A stretch of 8,792 nt of DNA from DASPNM01 sp035626515 (GTDB lineage Bacteria; Bacteroidota; Bacteroidia; Chitinophagales; Chitinophagaceae): the NCBI GenBank assembly GCA_035626515.1, contig DASPNM010000006.1, positions 1 to 8,792 on the forward strand, in the 5' to 3' direction. Under the pieces are notes generated by a model. The model saw only the letters and a list, made by a program, of their open reading frames with translations, was not told the DNA's origin and made no database searches. Position 1 is the first letter of the stretch. Each line of letters starts with the position of its first letter. Shown one piece after another: positions 1 to 6,817 of the stretch. Made by a program: the position numbers and the translations under genes.

Positions 1-2
1 AT

Positions 3-21
3 GCCGGCCGCAAGCGCCGGC
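3..21. terminator. GC-rich hairpin downstream of the sigma/anti-sigma operon
   Basis: GCCGG at 3-7 pairs with CCGGC at 17-21, and CG at 9-10 can pair with CG at 15-16 around a CAAG loop, leaving C8 bulged. It lies about 40 bases beyond the stop of the minus-strand operon, where a terminator would be expected. No T-tract can be seen because the window ends, so the terminator role is only a guess. Confidence 0.25.
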
Positions 22-42
22 ACTCCCGACTCCCGACTCCCC
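22..42. repeat. Heptanucleotide tandem repeat, three units
   Basis: Three consecutive 7-base units read ACTCCCG, ACTCCCG, ACTCCCC. On the minus strand this is the (AGTCGGG)n motif, the same family as the longer run after the tRNA-Leu gene at 5963-5997. It is intergenic, just downstream of the anti-sigma-like gene. Two copies of one heptad motif in under 9 kb suggest a dispersed family in this genome. Confidence 0.75.
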
Positions 43-61
43 CGCCCCTCGTTTTCGCCTT

Positions 62-823
62 TCACCGCCACTTCAGCATTTTTACCTGCCGGATGAGCTT
101 GCCGCTGACCCGCGCGTGGTAGGGATGGGATGGATCGTCGTGGATCTTGTGAAGAAGCTCCAGCGCCAGATCGTAATCCTTATTCCGCACATACACCAGT
201 GCCAGGTAGTACTCGGTTTCGGGCATTACCGCGGCTGCACCGGATTCACCGCCGCGCGCTGTCAGCTTTTTGAATTCATCAATCGCCGCTGAATAGTTCT
301 TCAATTCGGTGTGAGCCATCGCTACTAGGAACTGTTCCCGCGGACTCAATGACTTTTCGTCCTTTCCCGCCCGAACCAGTTTTTGAAAATCCCGCTCGCG
401 GTAGGCGGTCTCTATCGGTGTAGATGGAGCGCCGGGGTCGCGCATCGTCGCGAGTTCGTAGCTCCGGAAGTTCGACGCATACACCCGGGCTGGGGACAGC
501 GTATAAAAATTGTAGCCCAGCACGCCAATCACAACGATCAGAAGGCTGGCAGCGACAGCCAGGCTGTAGCGGGCGAATTTTCTGCCCCGCGTCATCTTCC
601 TGACCGGCCGAAGCTCCTTTTTCATCTGTTCGTGCACAGTCTTCACCTGGCGACTCAGGCCGAATCTCCGCACCGCCTCGCGGGCAAGCCGCAGCGACTC
701 AAGCTCTTCACGCAGTGCCGCGCTTTCTTCGAGCCGTTGCTCCAGCGCGCTCTTTTCTCCGGCTGCGAGCTCATTGTCGAGATAGCGGACCAAGAGTTCA
801 GTGTCGCGTGTAGAATTATCCAT
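62..823 (-). CDS. Membrane anti-sigma-factor-like protein with TPR-like C-terminal domain
   Basis: The 253-residue product is a probable partner of the sigma factor encoded just upstream. Residues about 8-50 form a charged, helical N-terminal part (TELLVRYLDNELAAGEK, then LEESAALREELESLRLA), the pattern seen in cytoplasmic anti-sigma domains. The zinc-binding H-x3-C-x2-C motif of the ZAS/zf-HC2 type is absent. One hydrophobic segment lies at about 86-108, after a basic stretch (RGRKFAR), predicting the N-terminus in the cytoplasm. Beyond the membrane, residues about 163-253 contain two helical pairs resembling TPR repeats (FLVAMAHTELKNYSAAIDEF and YYLALVYVRNKDYDLALELL). The start codon lies inside the end of the sigma gene (8-base overlap), so translation is probably coupled. 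Inference: it holds the sigma factor at the membrane and senses an envelope signal. It could instead be a general TPR membrane protein; the anti-sigma role rests mainly on gene order. Confidence 0.7.
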   Translation of the reverse strand: MDNSTRDTELLVRYLDNELAAGEKSALEQRLEESAALREELESLRLAREAVRRFGLSRQVKTVHEQMKKELRPVRKMTRGRKFARYSLAVAASLLIVVIGVLGYNFYTLSPARVYASNFRSYELATMRDPGAPSTPIETAYRERDFQKLVRAGKDEKSLSPREQFLVAMAHTELKNYSAAIDEFKKLTARGGESGAAAVMPETEYYLALVYVRNKDYDLALELLHKIHDDPSHPYHARVSGKLIRQVKMLKWR

Positions 824-1421
824 TCAATATGTTTTTGAGGGTCTGCTTCAATGCCGGGTTTTGGTTGATCAGCACCGCCAGCTGCTTCAGGCATTTGGAC
901 TTCTTATTACGCACGACCTGCTCGTTTTCGTAATGGAGCGATTTCAGGATGTCTGCGATAGACCGTTCCTCGTAATAAAACCAAACAAGGATCTTTTTGC
1001 AGGTTTCGCCCAATTTTCCGATCAGCTCCACCAGGCGATTCCGTTCCTCACGTCGGGTGATGTACGCTTCAGCACCCGGATCAGCCCGCTCCTGTCCTTT
1101 CTCGAATTTCTCCTCGCGGGCGAGGGCCCGGCCGCGGCGCTTCAGCTCGTTGAGCCAGCCGTGCCGGTTCAGGGAGAAAAGGAAGGTCTTGACGCTCGAA
1201 TCGCCGCGGAATTTGTCCTTTTGCACCAGGTCAATAAAGCTCACCACTACTTCCTGAAACAGGTCTTCAGCATCCTGCCGGCTTCCGCTGTTGTTCATTA
1301 CATACCAGCTCAGGCTGTCGAAATAATCCCGGTAAATCGCCCCGATGCATTCATCCATCCGTTTCCCCGATCGCAGGTTGGCCACCAGCTCGGCGTCGGA
1401 GAAGGTCTTGACAGCCTCCAT
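816..1421 (-). CDS. ECF-like sigma-70 family RNA polymerase sigma factor
   Basis: The 201-residue protein has the two-domain layout of extracytoplasmic-function sigma factors. Region 2 covers about residues 26-95, with the core-binding segment SRQDAEDLFQEVVVSF and then FRGDSSVKTFLFSLNRHGWLNELKRRGR in the promoter-melting area. A charged linker runs about 96-125. Region 4 covers about 128-185 (GETCKKILVWFYYEERSIADILKSL, then the recognition-helix area with NEQVVRNKKSKCLKQL). This helix-turn-helix would read the -35 element. Length is normal for the family. An AAAGGA sequence lies about 10 bases before the ATG. It is the first gene of a two-gene operon with the membrane anti-sigma-like protein, with overlapping ends. 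The regulon cannot be told from the window, and the exact ECF subgroup is not assigned. Confidence 0.88.
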   Translation of the reverse strand: MEAVKTFSDAELVANLRSGKRMDECIGAIYRDYFDSLSWYVMNNSGSRQDAEDLFQEVVVSFIDLVQKDKFRGDSSVKTFLFSLNRHGWLNELKRRGRALAREEKFEKGQERADPGAEAYITRREERNRLVELIGKLGETCKKILVWFYYEERSIADILKSLHYENEQVVRNKKSKCLKQLAVLINQNPALKQTLKNILNG

Positions 1422-1443
1422 GCTCTGATCCTTTATTTGTAGC

Positions 1444-1473
1444 CAAAGAAACTAATTTTGTAACCGACGTCAA
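1444..1473 (-). promoter_or_regulatory. Possible Bacteroidota-type promoter for the sigma/anti-sigma operon
   Basis: On the minus strand TTG (complement of 1471-1473) is followed after exactly 19 bases by TTTCTTTG (complement of 1444-1451). This is one base off the TAnnTTTG -7 box known for the primary sigma factor of Bacteroidota, at the usual TTG-N19 spacing. It sits 23 bases upstream of the sigma ATG. It may equally be read by the sigma factor itself. Confidence 0.4.
1453..1460 (+). promoter_or_regulatory. TAATTTTG -7 promoter box for hscB
   Basis: TAATTTTG is a perfect match to the Bacteroidota -7 consensus TAnnTTTG, 47 bases before the hscB ATG in the divergent intergenic space. No TTG lies at the ideal 19-base spacing upstream; the nearest (1437-1439) is 13 bases away. 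The -7 box is therefore supported but the -33 element is not. Confidence 0.45.
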
Positions 1474-1507
1474 GCATAAATTATCCCGGCGAAGAGCGTT
1501 CCTTACG

Positions 1508-2005
1508 ATGAATTATTTCCAACTGTTTGAAATTCCAGTTCAGCTAGTGGTTGACGGAGCCGCGCTTTCAGCAAAATACTTCGAGCTCAGCCGCAGGTAT
1601 CATCCGGACTATTTTGTGAACAGTTCACCCGAACAGCAGTCAGAGGCGCTGGAACGATCCGCACTGCTCAACAAAGCAATCCGCACTTTTCAACACCCCG
1701 ACGAAACGATCCGGTATGTACTGCAGCTGAAAGGGCTTCTGGAGGATGAAGAGAAATACCAGCTTCCCCCGGAATTCCTGATGGAAGTTCTGGAGATCAA
1801 CGAGGAGCTCATGGACCCGGAGAGCGCGGACCTGCGCTCGATCCGCGCCCGGATTGACGAGCTGCAGGCGGAGATCTATGAATCCGTGCGCGACGTCGTG
1901 GAGAATTACCGCGAAGGCGATAGCGAAGCAGGTCTGCTGCGGGTGAAAGAGTATTATTACAAAAAGAAATACCTCGACCGGATCCGCATGCAGCTTTCAT
2001 CCTGA
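1508..2005 (+). CDS. hscB: Fe-S cluster assembly co-chaperone HscB (J-domain protein)
   Basis: HscB brings the scaffold protein IscU, loaded with an iron-sulfur cluster, to the Hsp70 chaperone HscA and stimulates its ATPase. The 165-residue product is close to the length of E. coli HscB (171). The N-terminal J-domain (about 2-72) begins MNYFQLFEIP and carries the essential HPD tripeptide at residues 32-34 (RRYHPDYF). It continues with the third-helix pattern ALLNKAIRTFQHPDETIRYVL. The C-terminal domain (about 85-165) has the segment LPPEFLMEVLEINEEL typical of HscB proteins, the region that binds the scaffold. A second HPD at 63-65 is the normal 'HP' of J-domain helix IV and not a second J-motif. 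No isc genes are adjacent, so the partners are encoded elsewhere. It diverges from the sigma gene and converges on corA. Confidence 0.93.
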   Translation: MNYFQLFEIPVQLVVDGAALSAKYFELSRRYHPDYFVNSSPEQQSEALERSALLNKAIRTFQHPDETIRYVLQLKGLLEDEEKYQLPPEFLMEVLEINEELMDPESADLRSIRARIDELQAEIYESVRDVVENYREGDSEAGLLRVKEYYYKKKYLDRIRMQLSS

Positions 2006-2012
2006 AACCGGA

Positions 2013-2969
2013 TCAGAGCCATTTCTTTCGTTTGAAATACCAGAGAAAAAGCAGCGAAGAAGTTAGCATTAGGGCGATCGCCAGCGGGTAGCCCGCCATC
2101 CAGCCCAGTTCGGGCATGAAGCGGAAGTTCATTCCGTAAATGCTCGCAATGAGTGTCGGGGGCATGAACACCACCGTCACCACTGTGAATATTTTGATCA
2201 CCTTGTTCTGCTCAATATTTACCAGGCCGAGGAAGGTGTTCTGAAGGTATTCAAGTCTTTCAAAATTGAATTGGGTGTGCTGGAGAATGGACCCGATGTC
2301 CTTGATGATGATGCGCAGGCGCTCCATCTCGGCCTCGGTGATGTTGCGGCTCTTCATCAGCGAAGACACCAGCCGCTGCTTGTCCACAATGCTTTCCCTG
2401 CCGAGGATCGTGTTTTCCTGCAGCTCGGTGATGCTGAGCAGCACTTCTTCCTTGAACGAGCGCTCCTTCGTCAGCTTCTTGCTGATGTCCGTGGTGAGGC
2501 GGGAAACGTACTCGATGAAGTCGGCATCGAGGTCAATCTGGTTTTCAATGATGGTCAGGAGGATCTGCAGACTGTGCAATCCTTTCGAGGTCCGGATCGC
2601 TTTCAGGCGTCTCACCGTGACAGCAAAGGATTTCAGGTCTGCGTCGCGGAGGGTGAAAAGAATGTCCTTCTTTACAATGAAAGAGACCTGGTCGGTCGTG
2701 TAGCTCCTGTCCTCGTAAACGATAAAGCTGTTATTGGCCTCAATGTAGCCTTCGTCTTCGAAGTAGCGCGAGCTGCTTTCGATCTCGGCGGCCTCCTGCG
2801 AAGTGAACAGCTCGATTTCGAAATGCGACTCAACGGCCTTCTTCTCATCGGCCGGCGAGGATTGCATGTCCACCCAGACGATCCGTTCGCTATCAGCAGG
2901 GTTGAGCGTGGCCGGATTCTTTTCCCAGGTCAGCTCGCCGCGGTTGTTAATATAAAAAAGCCGGATCAT
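2013..2969 (-). CDS. corA: CorA family magnesium/cobalt transport protein
   Basis: CorA proteins form pentameric inner-membrane channels that take up Mg2+ and, less selectively, Co2+ or Ni2+. The large N-terminal cytoplasmic domain is followed by a long stalk helix (ending about ERLEYLQNTFLGLVNIEQNKV). Then comes TM1 (KIFTVVTVVFMPPTLIASI), the signature YGMNF selectivity loop with MPEL directly after it, TM2 (about 20 residues to LLFLWYF), and the basic tail KRKKWL. With the ATG start the product has 318 residues, normal for the family. An in-frame TTG nine bases further upstream (2976-2978) would add MPR; the ATG was preferred because neither has a clear ribosome binding site. The gene ends 7 bases from the hscB stop on the other strand, leaving almost no room for a separate terminator. 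Confidence 0.93.
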   Translation of the reverse strand: MIRLFYINNRGELTWEKNPATLNPADSERIVWVDMQSSPADEKKAVESHFEIELFTSQEAAEIESSSRYFEDEGYIEANNSFIVYEDRSYTTDQVSFIVKKDILFTLRDADLKSFAVTVRRLKAIRTSKGLHSLQILLTIIENQIDLDADFIEYVSRLTTDISKKLTKERSFKEEVLLSITELQENTILGRESIVDKQRLVSSLMKSRNITEAEMERLRIIIKDIGSILQHTQFNFERLEYLQNTFLGLVNIEQNKVIKIFTVVTVVFMPPTLIASIYGMNFRFMPELGWMAGYPLAIALMLTSSLLFLWYFKRKKWL

Positions 2970-3134
2970 GCGCGGCAAAATACGGTTTTTGAGTTAGAGA
3001 AGACGGACCCTGGATCTTAACTTTTTCTGCCAAATAACTTCTGAATTCTGCCGTTTCTAAAGTTTTATGAATTCGTTGACCGGAACTTGCGTTAACATTG
3101 ACGCCGGCTCCGTGCAGCGACTTAAACCGTAGAA

Positions 3135-5798
3135 ATGAAACCAACCAGCTTGCTCATCGCGCTCCTTTTTTGTGCCGCCGCACACGCAGCAGACCTTCCC
3201 CGCGACACGACCATCACCCGGAAAAAATACGTAACCCAGCGAATCAACGGCAGCATTACGCTCGACGGTATCCCCGACGAGCTGGCGTGGTCGGCGGTGG
3301 AATGGGGCGGTGATTTTGTGCAATGGATGCCCCGGGAAGGTGAAAAGCCCTATCAGCAATCGGGATTCAAAATATTATACGACGATAAATTTCTCTACGT
3401 TGCGTACCGTTGCTTTGACAGGGAGCCCGATTCCATCGCGCGGCGCATGAGCCGGAGGGATGAGTTTCCCGGGGACTGGATCGAAATTAATATCGACAGC
3501 TATAACGACAAGCTGAACGCGTTTTCATTTACGCTTTCCGCTTCCGGTGTGCGCAGCGACGAGTTCGCTTCCAACGACGGCCGTAACTGGGATCCGAGCT
3601 GGAACCCGATCTGGTTTTCAAAAACACATATTGACGAACAGGGCTGGACCGGCGAAGCGAAAATCCCCTTCAGCCAGCTTCGTTATGGCAGCGAGAGAGA
3701 TAAGGTCTGGGGCTTGCAGGTATCAAGAAGAATCTTCCGCCTGGAGGAGCGTTCCTATTGGCAGTACATTCCCCAGAACCGGGGCGTGTGGGTAAGCGCC
3801 TTCGGAGAGCTGCACGGCCTGAAGGATATCCCCATGCACCGGCAGGTCGAGATCGCACCATATATCACGGTGCAGGGTGACAAATACCGCGAGCAGCCGG
3901 GAAATCCATTCGCAACAGGCTTTGATAAGAAGCTCGCGGCCGGGGTTGACGGAAAAGCAGCGGTGACCAACGATCTCATCCTTGATTTTACGATCAATCC
4001 CGACTTTGGACAGGTGGAGGCCGACCCTTCTCAGGTCCGCATTGACGGGTTTCAAAGCTTTTTTGACGAAAAGCGTCCCTTCTTCATCGAGAGCCGCAAT
4101 ATTTTCAACTACCAGCTCACCGGTTCGGTTGCCGGAGGCGATTACGATGCTGACCTCTTGTTTTATTCCCGGCGCATCGGCAGTTCGCCGCACGGTTTTC
4201 CAAAACTGAACGCCGGTGAATTTGTCAAACAGCCGCAGAGCACCTCGATTTTGGGGGCTGCAAAATTCAGCGGAAAGACGCGGAAAGGATGGAGCATCGG
4301 GATTCTGGAGAGCGTTACCGAACGCGAGCACGCCAGCGTTGATCTGAACGGCAACCGCAGGAAGGAACTGGTGGAGCCAGTGACCAACTATTTCGTGGGC
4401 CGGCTGCAAAAAGACATCGATGGCGCCAACACCATACTTGGCGGGATTGTTACGGCGGTTCACCGTGAGAAAGGACTAAACTACCTCCACAGCGCCGCCT
4501 ATACGGGCGGACTTGATTTCCTTCATTACTGGAAGAACAAGATCTGGTACGTACGAGGCAATCTTGTCTTCAGTCACGTGGAAGGAAGCCCGGAAGCCAT
4601 CCTGCGTACACAGACTGCTTTCGAACACCTTTTTCAGCGCAGGAACGCACCGGAGCTTACGGTGGACAGCCAGCGCCGTTCGCTGACCGGCACTTCCGGC
4701 ACCTTCCGGATCGGCAAGAGCGGTGGCCGGGCAGGCAAGCAGGGACAGGTATTCCGTTTCGAAACCGGTTTCACGTGGAGATCGCCTGAACTGGAGCTAA
4801 ACGATATCGGTTTTATGCTCACGACAAATGAGATCAATCATTTCACCTGGGCCGGACTTAATTACCAAAAGGCATTTTCGATTTTTCGCGCGGCGCGCGT
4901 GAATTACAACCACTGGGCGCGGTGGGATTTCAGCGGCCGGCATGTGTACCGCGCTTTCAACATGAATACATCCGGAACATTTCGCAATAACTATAATTTC
5001 TTCACAGGCTTTACATGGGTGGCATTTGGAATTTCCAACAACGCGCTTCGCGGCGGACCTGCATTGCGCCGGCTGCCGGGATTCCAGCACAACATCCAGA
5101 TCTCGGCCGACAGCCGCCGGAAAGTTTACGGCAGCGCCAATATTTTCAATTTCTGGGGATTTGAAAAAAGCATGAGGATCGTAGAGCCCGGGGCTTCCAT
5201 CAGCGTGCACCCGCTCGACGCGCTGCGGATCACGCTGAGCGCGAGCTATGGCTACAACTGGAGAAAGCAGGACCAGTTCGTGCGAAATGTGTACTACAAC
5301 AGCCAGCTTCGCAGCATCGTGGGGGAAGTGAAGCAAAAGACGCTGCGAATCACGGGACGTGTGAATTACAACGTGACACCCGACCTCACCATTCAATATT
5401 ATGGTCAGCCCTTCATCACGCGCCCGCTCTACAGCCGGTTTGCTTATGTGACGGATCCCCTCGCACGGAAACTCGAAGACCGGTTTACCGTTTTCACTCC
5501 GGGGCAGATCAGCTCAAGCAATGGGGCTTACATAGTGGATGAGAATATGGACGGTACACCGGACTACAGCTTTGCAAAACCTGATTTTAATTTTGTTCAG
5601 TTCCGGTCCAACCTGGTAGTTCGATGGGAATACAAGGCGGGTTCGGAGCTTTACCTTGTCTGGTCCCGATCAAACACTGCCGACGCGTTTGCCGAGCTGG
5701 ACACTCCAATTGCGGGAAGCCTCTTCGATCACGCTTTCTCCGGCGACCAGGCGCGAAACATATTCCTGCTGAAATGGACCTATCGTTTCCTGCGGTGA
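3135..5798 (+). CDS. Secreted DUF5916 protein with N-terminal CBM9-like domain
   Basis: The 887-residue protein has a signal peptide (MKPTSLLIALLFCAAAHA, cut before AD). Residues about 37-230 look like a family-9 carbohydrate-binding-type beta domain: ITLDGIPDELAW at the start, FKILYDDKFLYVAYRCFD, GDWIEINIDSYND, and WTGEAKIPFSQLRYG. The DUF5916 signature follows at about 284-320, with NPDFGQVEADPSQ and then FFDEKRPFFIES. The remaining ~560 residues are rich in aromatic, alternating beta-strand segments and end in LLKWTYRFLR, as expected for an outer-membrane beta barrel. Related Bacteroidota proteins are annotated only as DUF5916 or CBM9-like; the natural ligand is not known. Inference: an outer-membrane protein whose periplasmic or surface domain binds a glycan or other ligand. 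It stands alone, with no SusC/SusD pair or glycoside hydrolase beside it. No strong ribosome binding site precedes the ATG, usual for this phylum. Confidence 0.88.
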   Translation: MKPTSLLIALLFCAAAHAADLPRDTTITRKKYVTQRINGSITLDGIPDELAWSAVEWGGDFVQWMPREGEKPYQQSGFKILYDDKFLYVAYRCFDREPDSIARRMSRRDEFPGDWIEINIDSYNDKLNAFSFTLSASGVRSDEFASNDGRNWDPSWNPIWFSKTHIDEQGWTGEAKIPFSQLRYGSERDKVWGLQVSRRIFRLEERSYWQYIPQNRGVWVSAFGELHGLKDIPMHRQVEIAPYITVQGDKYREQPGNPFATGFDKKLAAGVDGKAAVTNDLILDFTINPDFGQVEADPSQVRIDGFQSFFDEKRPFFIESRNIFNYQLTGSVAGGDYDADLLFYSRRIGSSPHGFPKLNAGEFVKQPQSTSILGAAKFSGKTRKGWSIGILESVTEREHASVDLNGNRRKELVEPVTNYFVGRLQKDIDGANTILGGIVTAVHREKGLNYLHSAAYTGGLDFLHYWKNKIWYVRGNLVFSHVEGSPEAILRTQTAFEHLFQRRNAPELTVDSQRRSLTGTSGTFRIGKSGGRAGKQGQVFRFETGFTWRSPELELNDIGFMLTTNEINHFTWAGLNYQKAFSIFRAARVNYNHWARWDFSGRHVYRAFNMNTSGTFRNNYNFFTGFTWVAFGISNNALRGGPALRRLPGFQHNIQISADSRRKVYGSANIFNFWGFEKSMRIVEPGASISVHPLDALRITLSASYGYNWRKQDQFVRNVYYNSQLRSIVGEVKQKTLRITGRVNYNVTPDLTIQYYGQPFITRPLYSRFAYVTDPLARKLEDRFTVFTPGQISSSNGAYIVDENMDGTPDYSFAKPDFNFVQFRSNLVVRWEYKAGSELYLVWSRSNTADAFAELDTPIAGSLFDHAFSGDQARNIFLLKWTYRFLR

Positions 5799-5869
5799 TT
5801 TCGGAATTTTAAGAGAGTCTATTCCAAGCGATCCTGCGGAATGGCGTAATATTGCAGGCCGTATTCATT

Positions 5870-5953
5870 GCCCAGATGGCGGAACTGGTAGACGCGTCAG
5901 ACTCAAAATCTGGTGTCCGCAAGGACGTGCAGGTTCGATTCCTGTTCTGGGCA
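5870..5953 (+). tRNA. tRNA-Leu (anticodon CAA)
   Basis: The 84-base sequence folds as a class II tRNA. The 7-bp acceptor stem GCCCAGA (5870-5876) pairs with TCTGGGC (5946-5952), with discriminator A5953. The anticodon stem TCAGA/TCTGG encloses the loop CTCAAAA, giving CAA at 5904-5906, which reads UUG codons. The long variable arm is GTCC-GCAA-GGAC (5915-5926). The T arm is GCAGG-TTCGATT-CCTGT. The D-loop region contains GGTAGACGC, typical of bacterial tRNA-Leu. The 3' CCA is not encoded (ACG follows), so it must be added after transcription. A TAATATTG at 5847-5854, one base off the TAnnTTTG box, could be its promoter. Confidence 0.96.
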
Positions 5954-5962
5954 CGTTGAAAT

Positions 5963-5997
5963 AGTCGGGAGTCAGGAGTCAGAAGTTGAGAGTCACT
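5963..5997 (+). repeat. Heptanucleotide tandem repeat, five degenerate units
   Basis: Five 7-base units follow the tRNA closely: AGTCGGG, AGTCAGG, AGTCAGA, AGTTGAG, AGTCACT. The constant part is AGTY. It is the same motif, in reverse orientation, as the three-unit run at 22-42. Such heptad short tandem repeats occur in intergenic DNA of several bacterial groups; their role is unknown. Confidence 0.8.
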
Positions 5998-6008
5998 AAG
6001 ACCGGCCA

Positions 6009-6028
6009 GGTCGACACTGGGAGCGACC
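6009..6028. other. Small hairpin before the DUF2911 gene
   Basis: GGTCG at 6009-6013 is the exact complement of CGACC at 6024-6028, around a 10-base loop. It lies between the tRNA-Leu gene and the next ATG. No T-tract follows, so it is not a standard terminator; it may sit in the leader of the DUF2911 mRNA or mark the end of the tRNA transcript. Confidence 0.3.
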
Positions 6029-6048
6029 TACATAATTAAGATACCTTC

Positions 6049-6615
6049 ATGAGCAATTCTCTTCCCAAACTTGTAATCGTTGCCCTTCTTCTTCTTTGTT
6101 CCAGGAATAGCTCGGCACAAAATGAAGGAGTCTGTTACAATCCGAATGCCGTTAAGGACACCAGCAAACGAAGCATCAAGTCAATGGCCGTCGGTGTTAT
6201 CGGCAACGATTCCATTAAGATCAGCTATCATTCGCCGGGGGTTCGCAAGCGTATCATCTGGGGGGGCCTGGTGCCCTTCGATGAGGTTTGGGTCACGGGG
6301 GCACACGATGCGACAACCATTGAAGTCGGATCACCATTTCTCATAAATAATGTCCTAATCCCCGCCGGTAAGTATGCGTTGTTTACCATTCCGGGAAGAA
6401 AGGAATGGACCGTCATACTCAACAAGCATTGGCAACAACACCTGGCATCCGAATACGATGCAACGGATGACGTTTTGAGGTTACAGGTAAAGCCCCGGAA
6501 AACTTCTCATCTGGAACGATTGCAATATTTCGTGGAGCCCGGGAATGGGAACAAGGGAACGATCGCCGTGGCCTGGGAACAGGTGCGGATTGAATTTCCC
6601 ATAAGCATCCGGTAA
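6049..6615 (+). CDS. Secreted DUF2911 domain protein
   Basis: The 188-residue product begins with a signal peptide (LPKLVIVALLLLCSRNSSAQ, probable cut before Q24), so it is exported to the periplasm. Residues about 45-182 match the DUF2911 pattern common in Bacteroidota. IKISYHSPGVRKR is followed by IIWGGLVPFDEVWVTGAHDATTIE, a PAGKYALFTIPG segment at 105-116, and EWTVILNKHW at 119-128. DVLRLQVKP and a C-terminal beta part (TIAVAWEQVRIEFPI) complete it. The biochemical function of this family is not known. No recognisable ribosome binding site precedes the ATG. The codon use and base composition fit the genes to its left, so it marks the last ordinary gene before the AT-richer cassette-like region starting 25 bases after its stop. 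Confidence 0.85.
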   Translation: MSNSLPKLVIVALLLLCSRNSSAQNEGVCYNPNAVKDTSKRSIKSMAVGVIGNDSIKISYHSPGVRKRIIWGGLVPFDEVWVTGAHDATTIEVGSPFLINNVLIPAGKYALFTIPGRKEWTVILNKHWQQHLASEYDATDDVLRLQVKPRKTSHLERLQYFVEPGNGNKGTIAVAWEQVRIEFPISIR

Positions 6616-6639
6616 GTTCAGTGGGAGCCTCGTCGTGCG

Positions 6640-6771
6640 GCTTAACGGATTAGCGCTTCGTGAAGGTGGGGGTATTTAGTTCCTATCGCTTCACTTTAGC
6701 ACCACCGCTGATTTGTGTTTATTGTTGAAAATTAGTACTTCAGCCCCACTTTTACAAAGCGCATGTTGTGC
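6640..6771 (-). other. attC-like recombination site 1 (long imperfect inverted repeat)
   Basis: GCGCTTCGTGAAGGTGGGG (6653-6671) and CCCCACTTTTACAAAGCGC (6744-6762) are inverted copies over 19 positions; the three differences still allow G-T pairs, so an almost unbroken 19-bp stem can form around a 72-base loop. The outer cores on the minus strand are GCACAAC (6771-6765) and GTTAAGC (6646-6640). The second matches the integron R' core GTTRRRY perfectly; the first fits RYYYAAC except at one base. Read on the minus strand the site follows the VOC gene's stop by 46 bases, the normal place for attC in a cassette. Unequal spacers (2 and 6 bases) between core and stem are less usual. A terminator or other large repeat is the alternative. 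Confidence 0.6.
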
Positions 6772-6817
6772 GTTCGCTATTTAGCACACAAATTATTAGC
6801 TGACCTGCATATTTGGT

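Noticed and set aside
801..1442. Plus-strand open frame of 213 codons
   Set aside because: Antisense to the sigma factor gene; the sigma reading has regions 2 and 4 and a ribosome binding site.
1980..2012. GATCCG...CGGATC inverted pair at the hscB/corA junction as a bidirectional terminator
   Set aside because: Only 6 bp with a long loop, partly inside hscB, and no T-tract on either side.
2271..3020. Plus-strand open frame of 249 codons
   Set aside because: It lies antisense to the clear corA gene, has no recognisable domain, and such long antisense frames are usual in GC-rich coding DNA.
3723..4463. Minus-strand open frame of 246 codons, and another at 4797-5396
   Set aside because: Both are antisense to the DUF5916 gene, whose frame is continuous with clear family signatures; the antisense products look like no known protein.
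5821..5842. Hairpin ATTCC...GGAAT after the DUF5916 stop as a terminator
   Set aside because: Only 5 bp plus a weak inner part, no T-tract, and it is close to the tRNA promoter region; not enough to call.
5870..5953. tRNA-Leu as the integration site of an island covering the AT-rich region
   Set aside because: No second copy of the tRNA 3' end (TTCGATTCCTGTTCTGGGC) was found in the window, and the ordinary DUF2911 gene lies between the tRNA and the AT-rich part.
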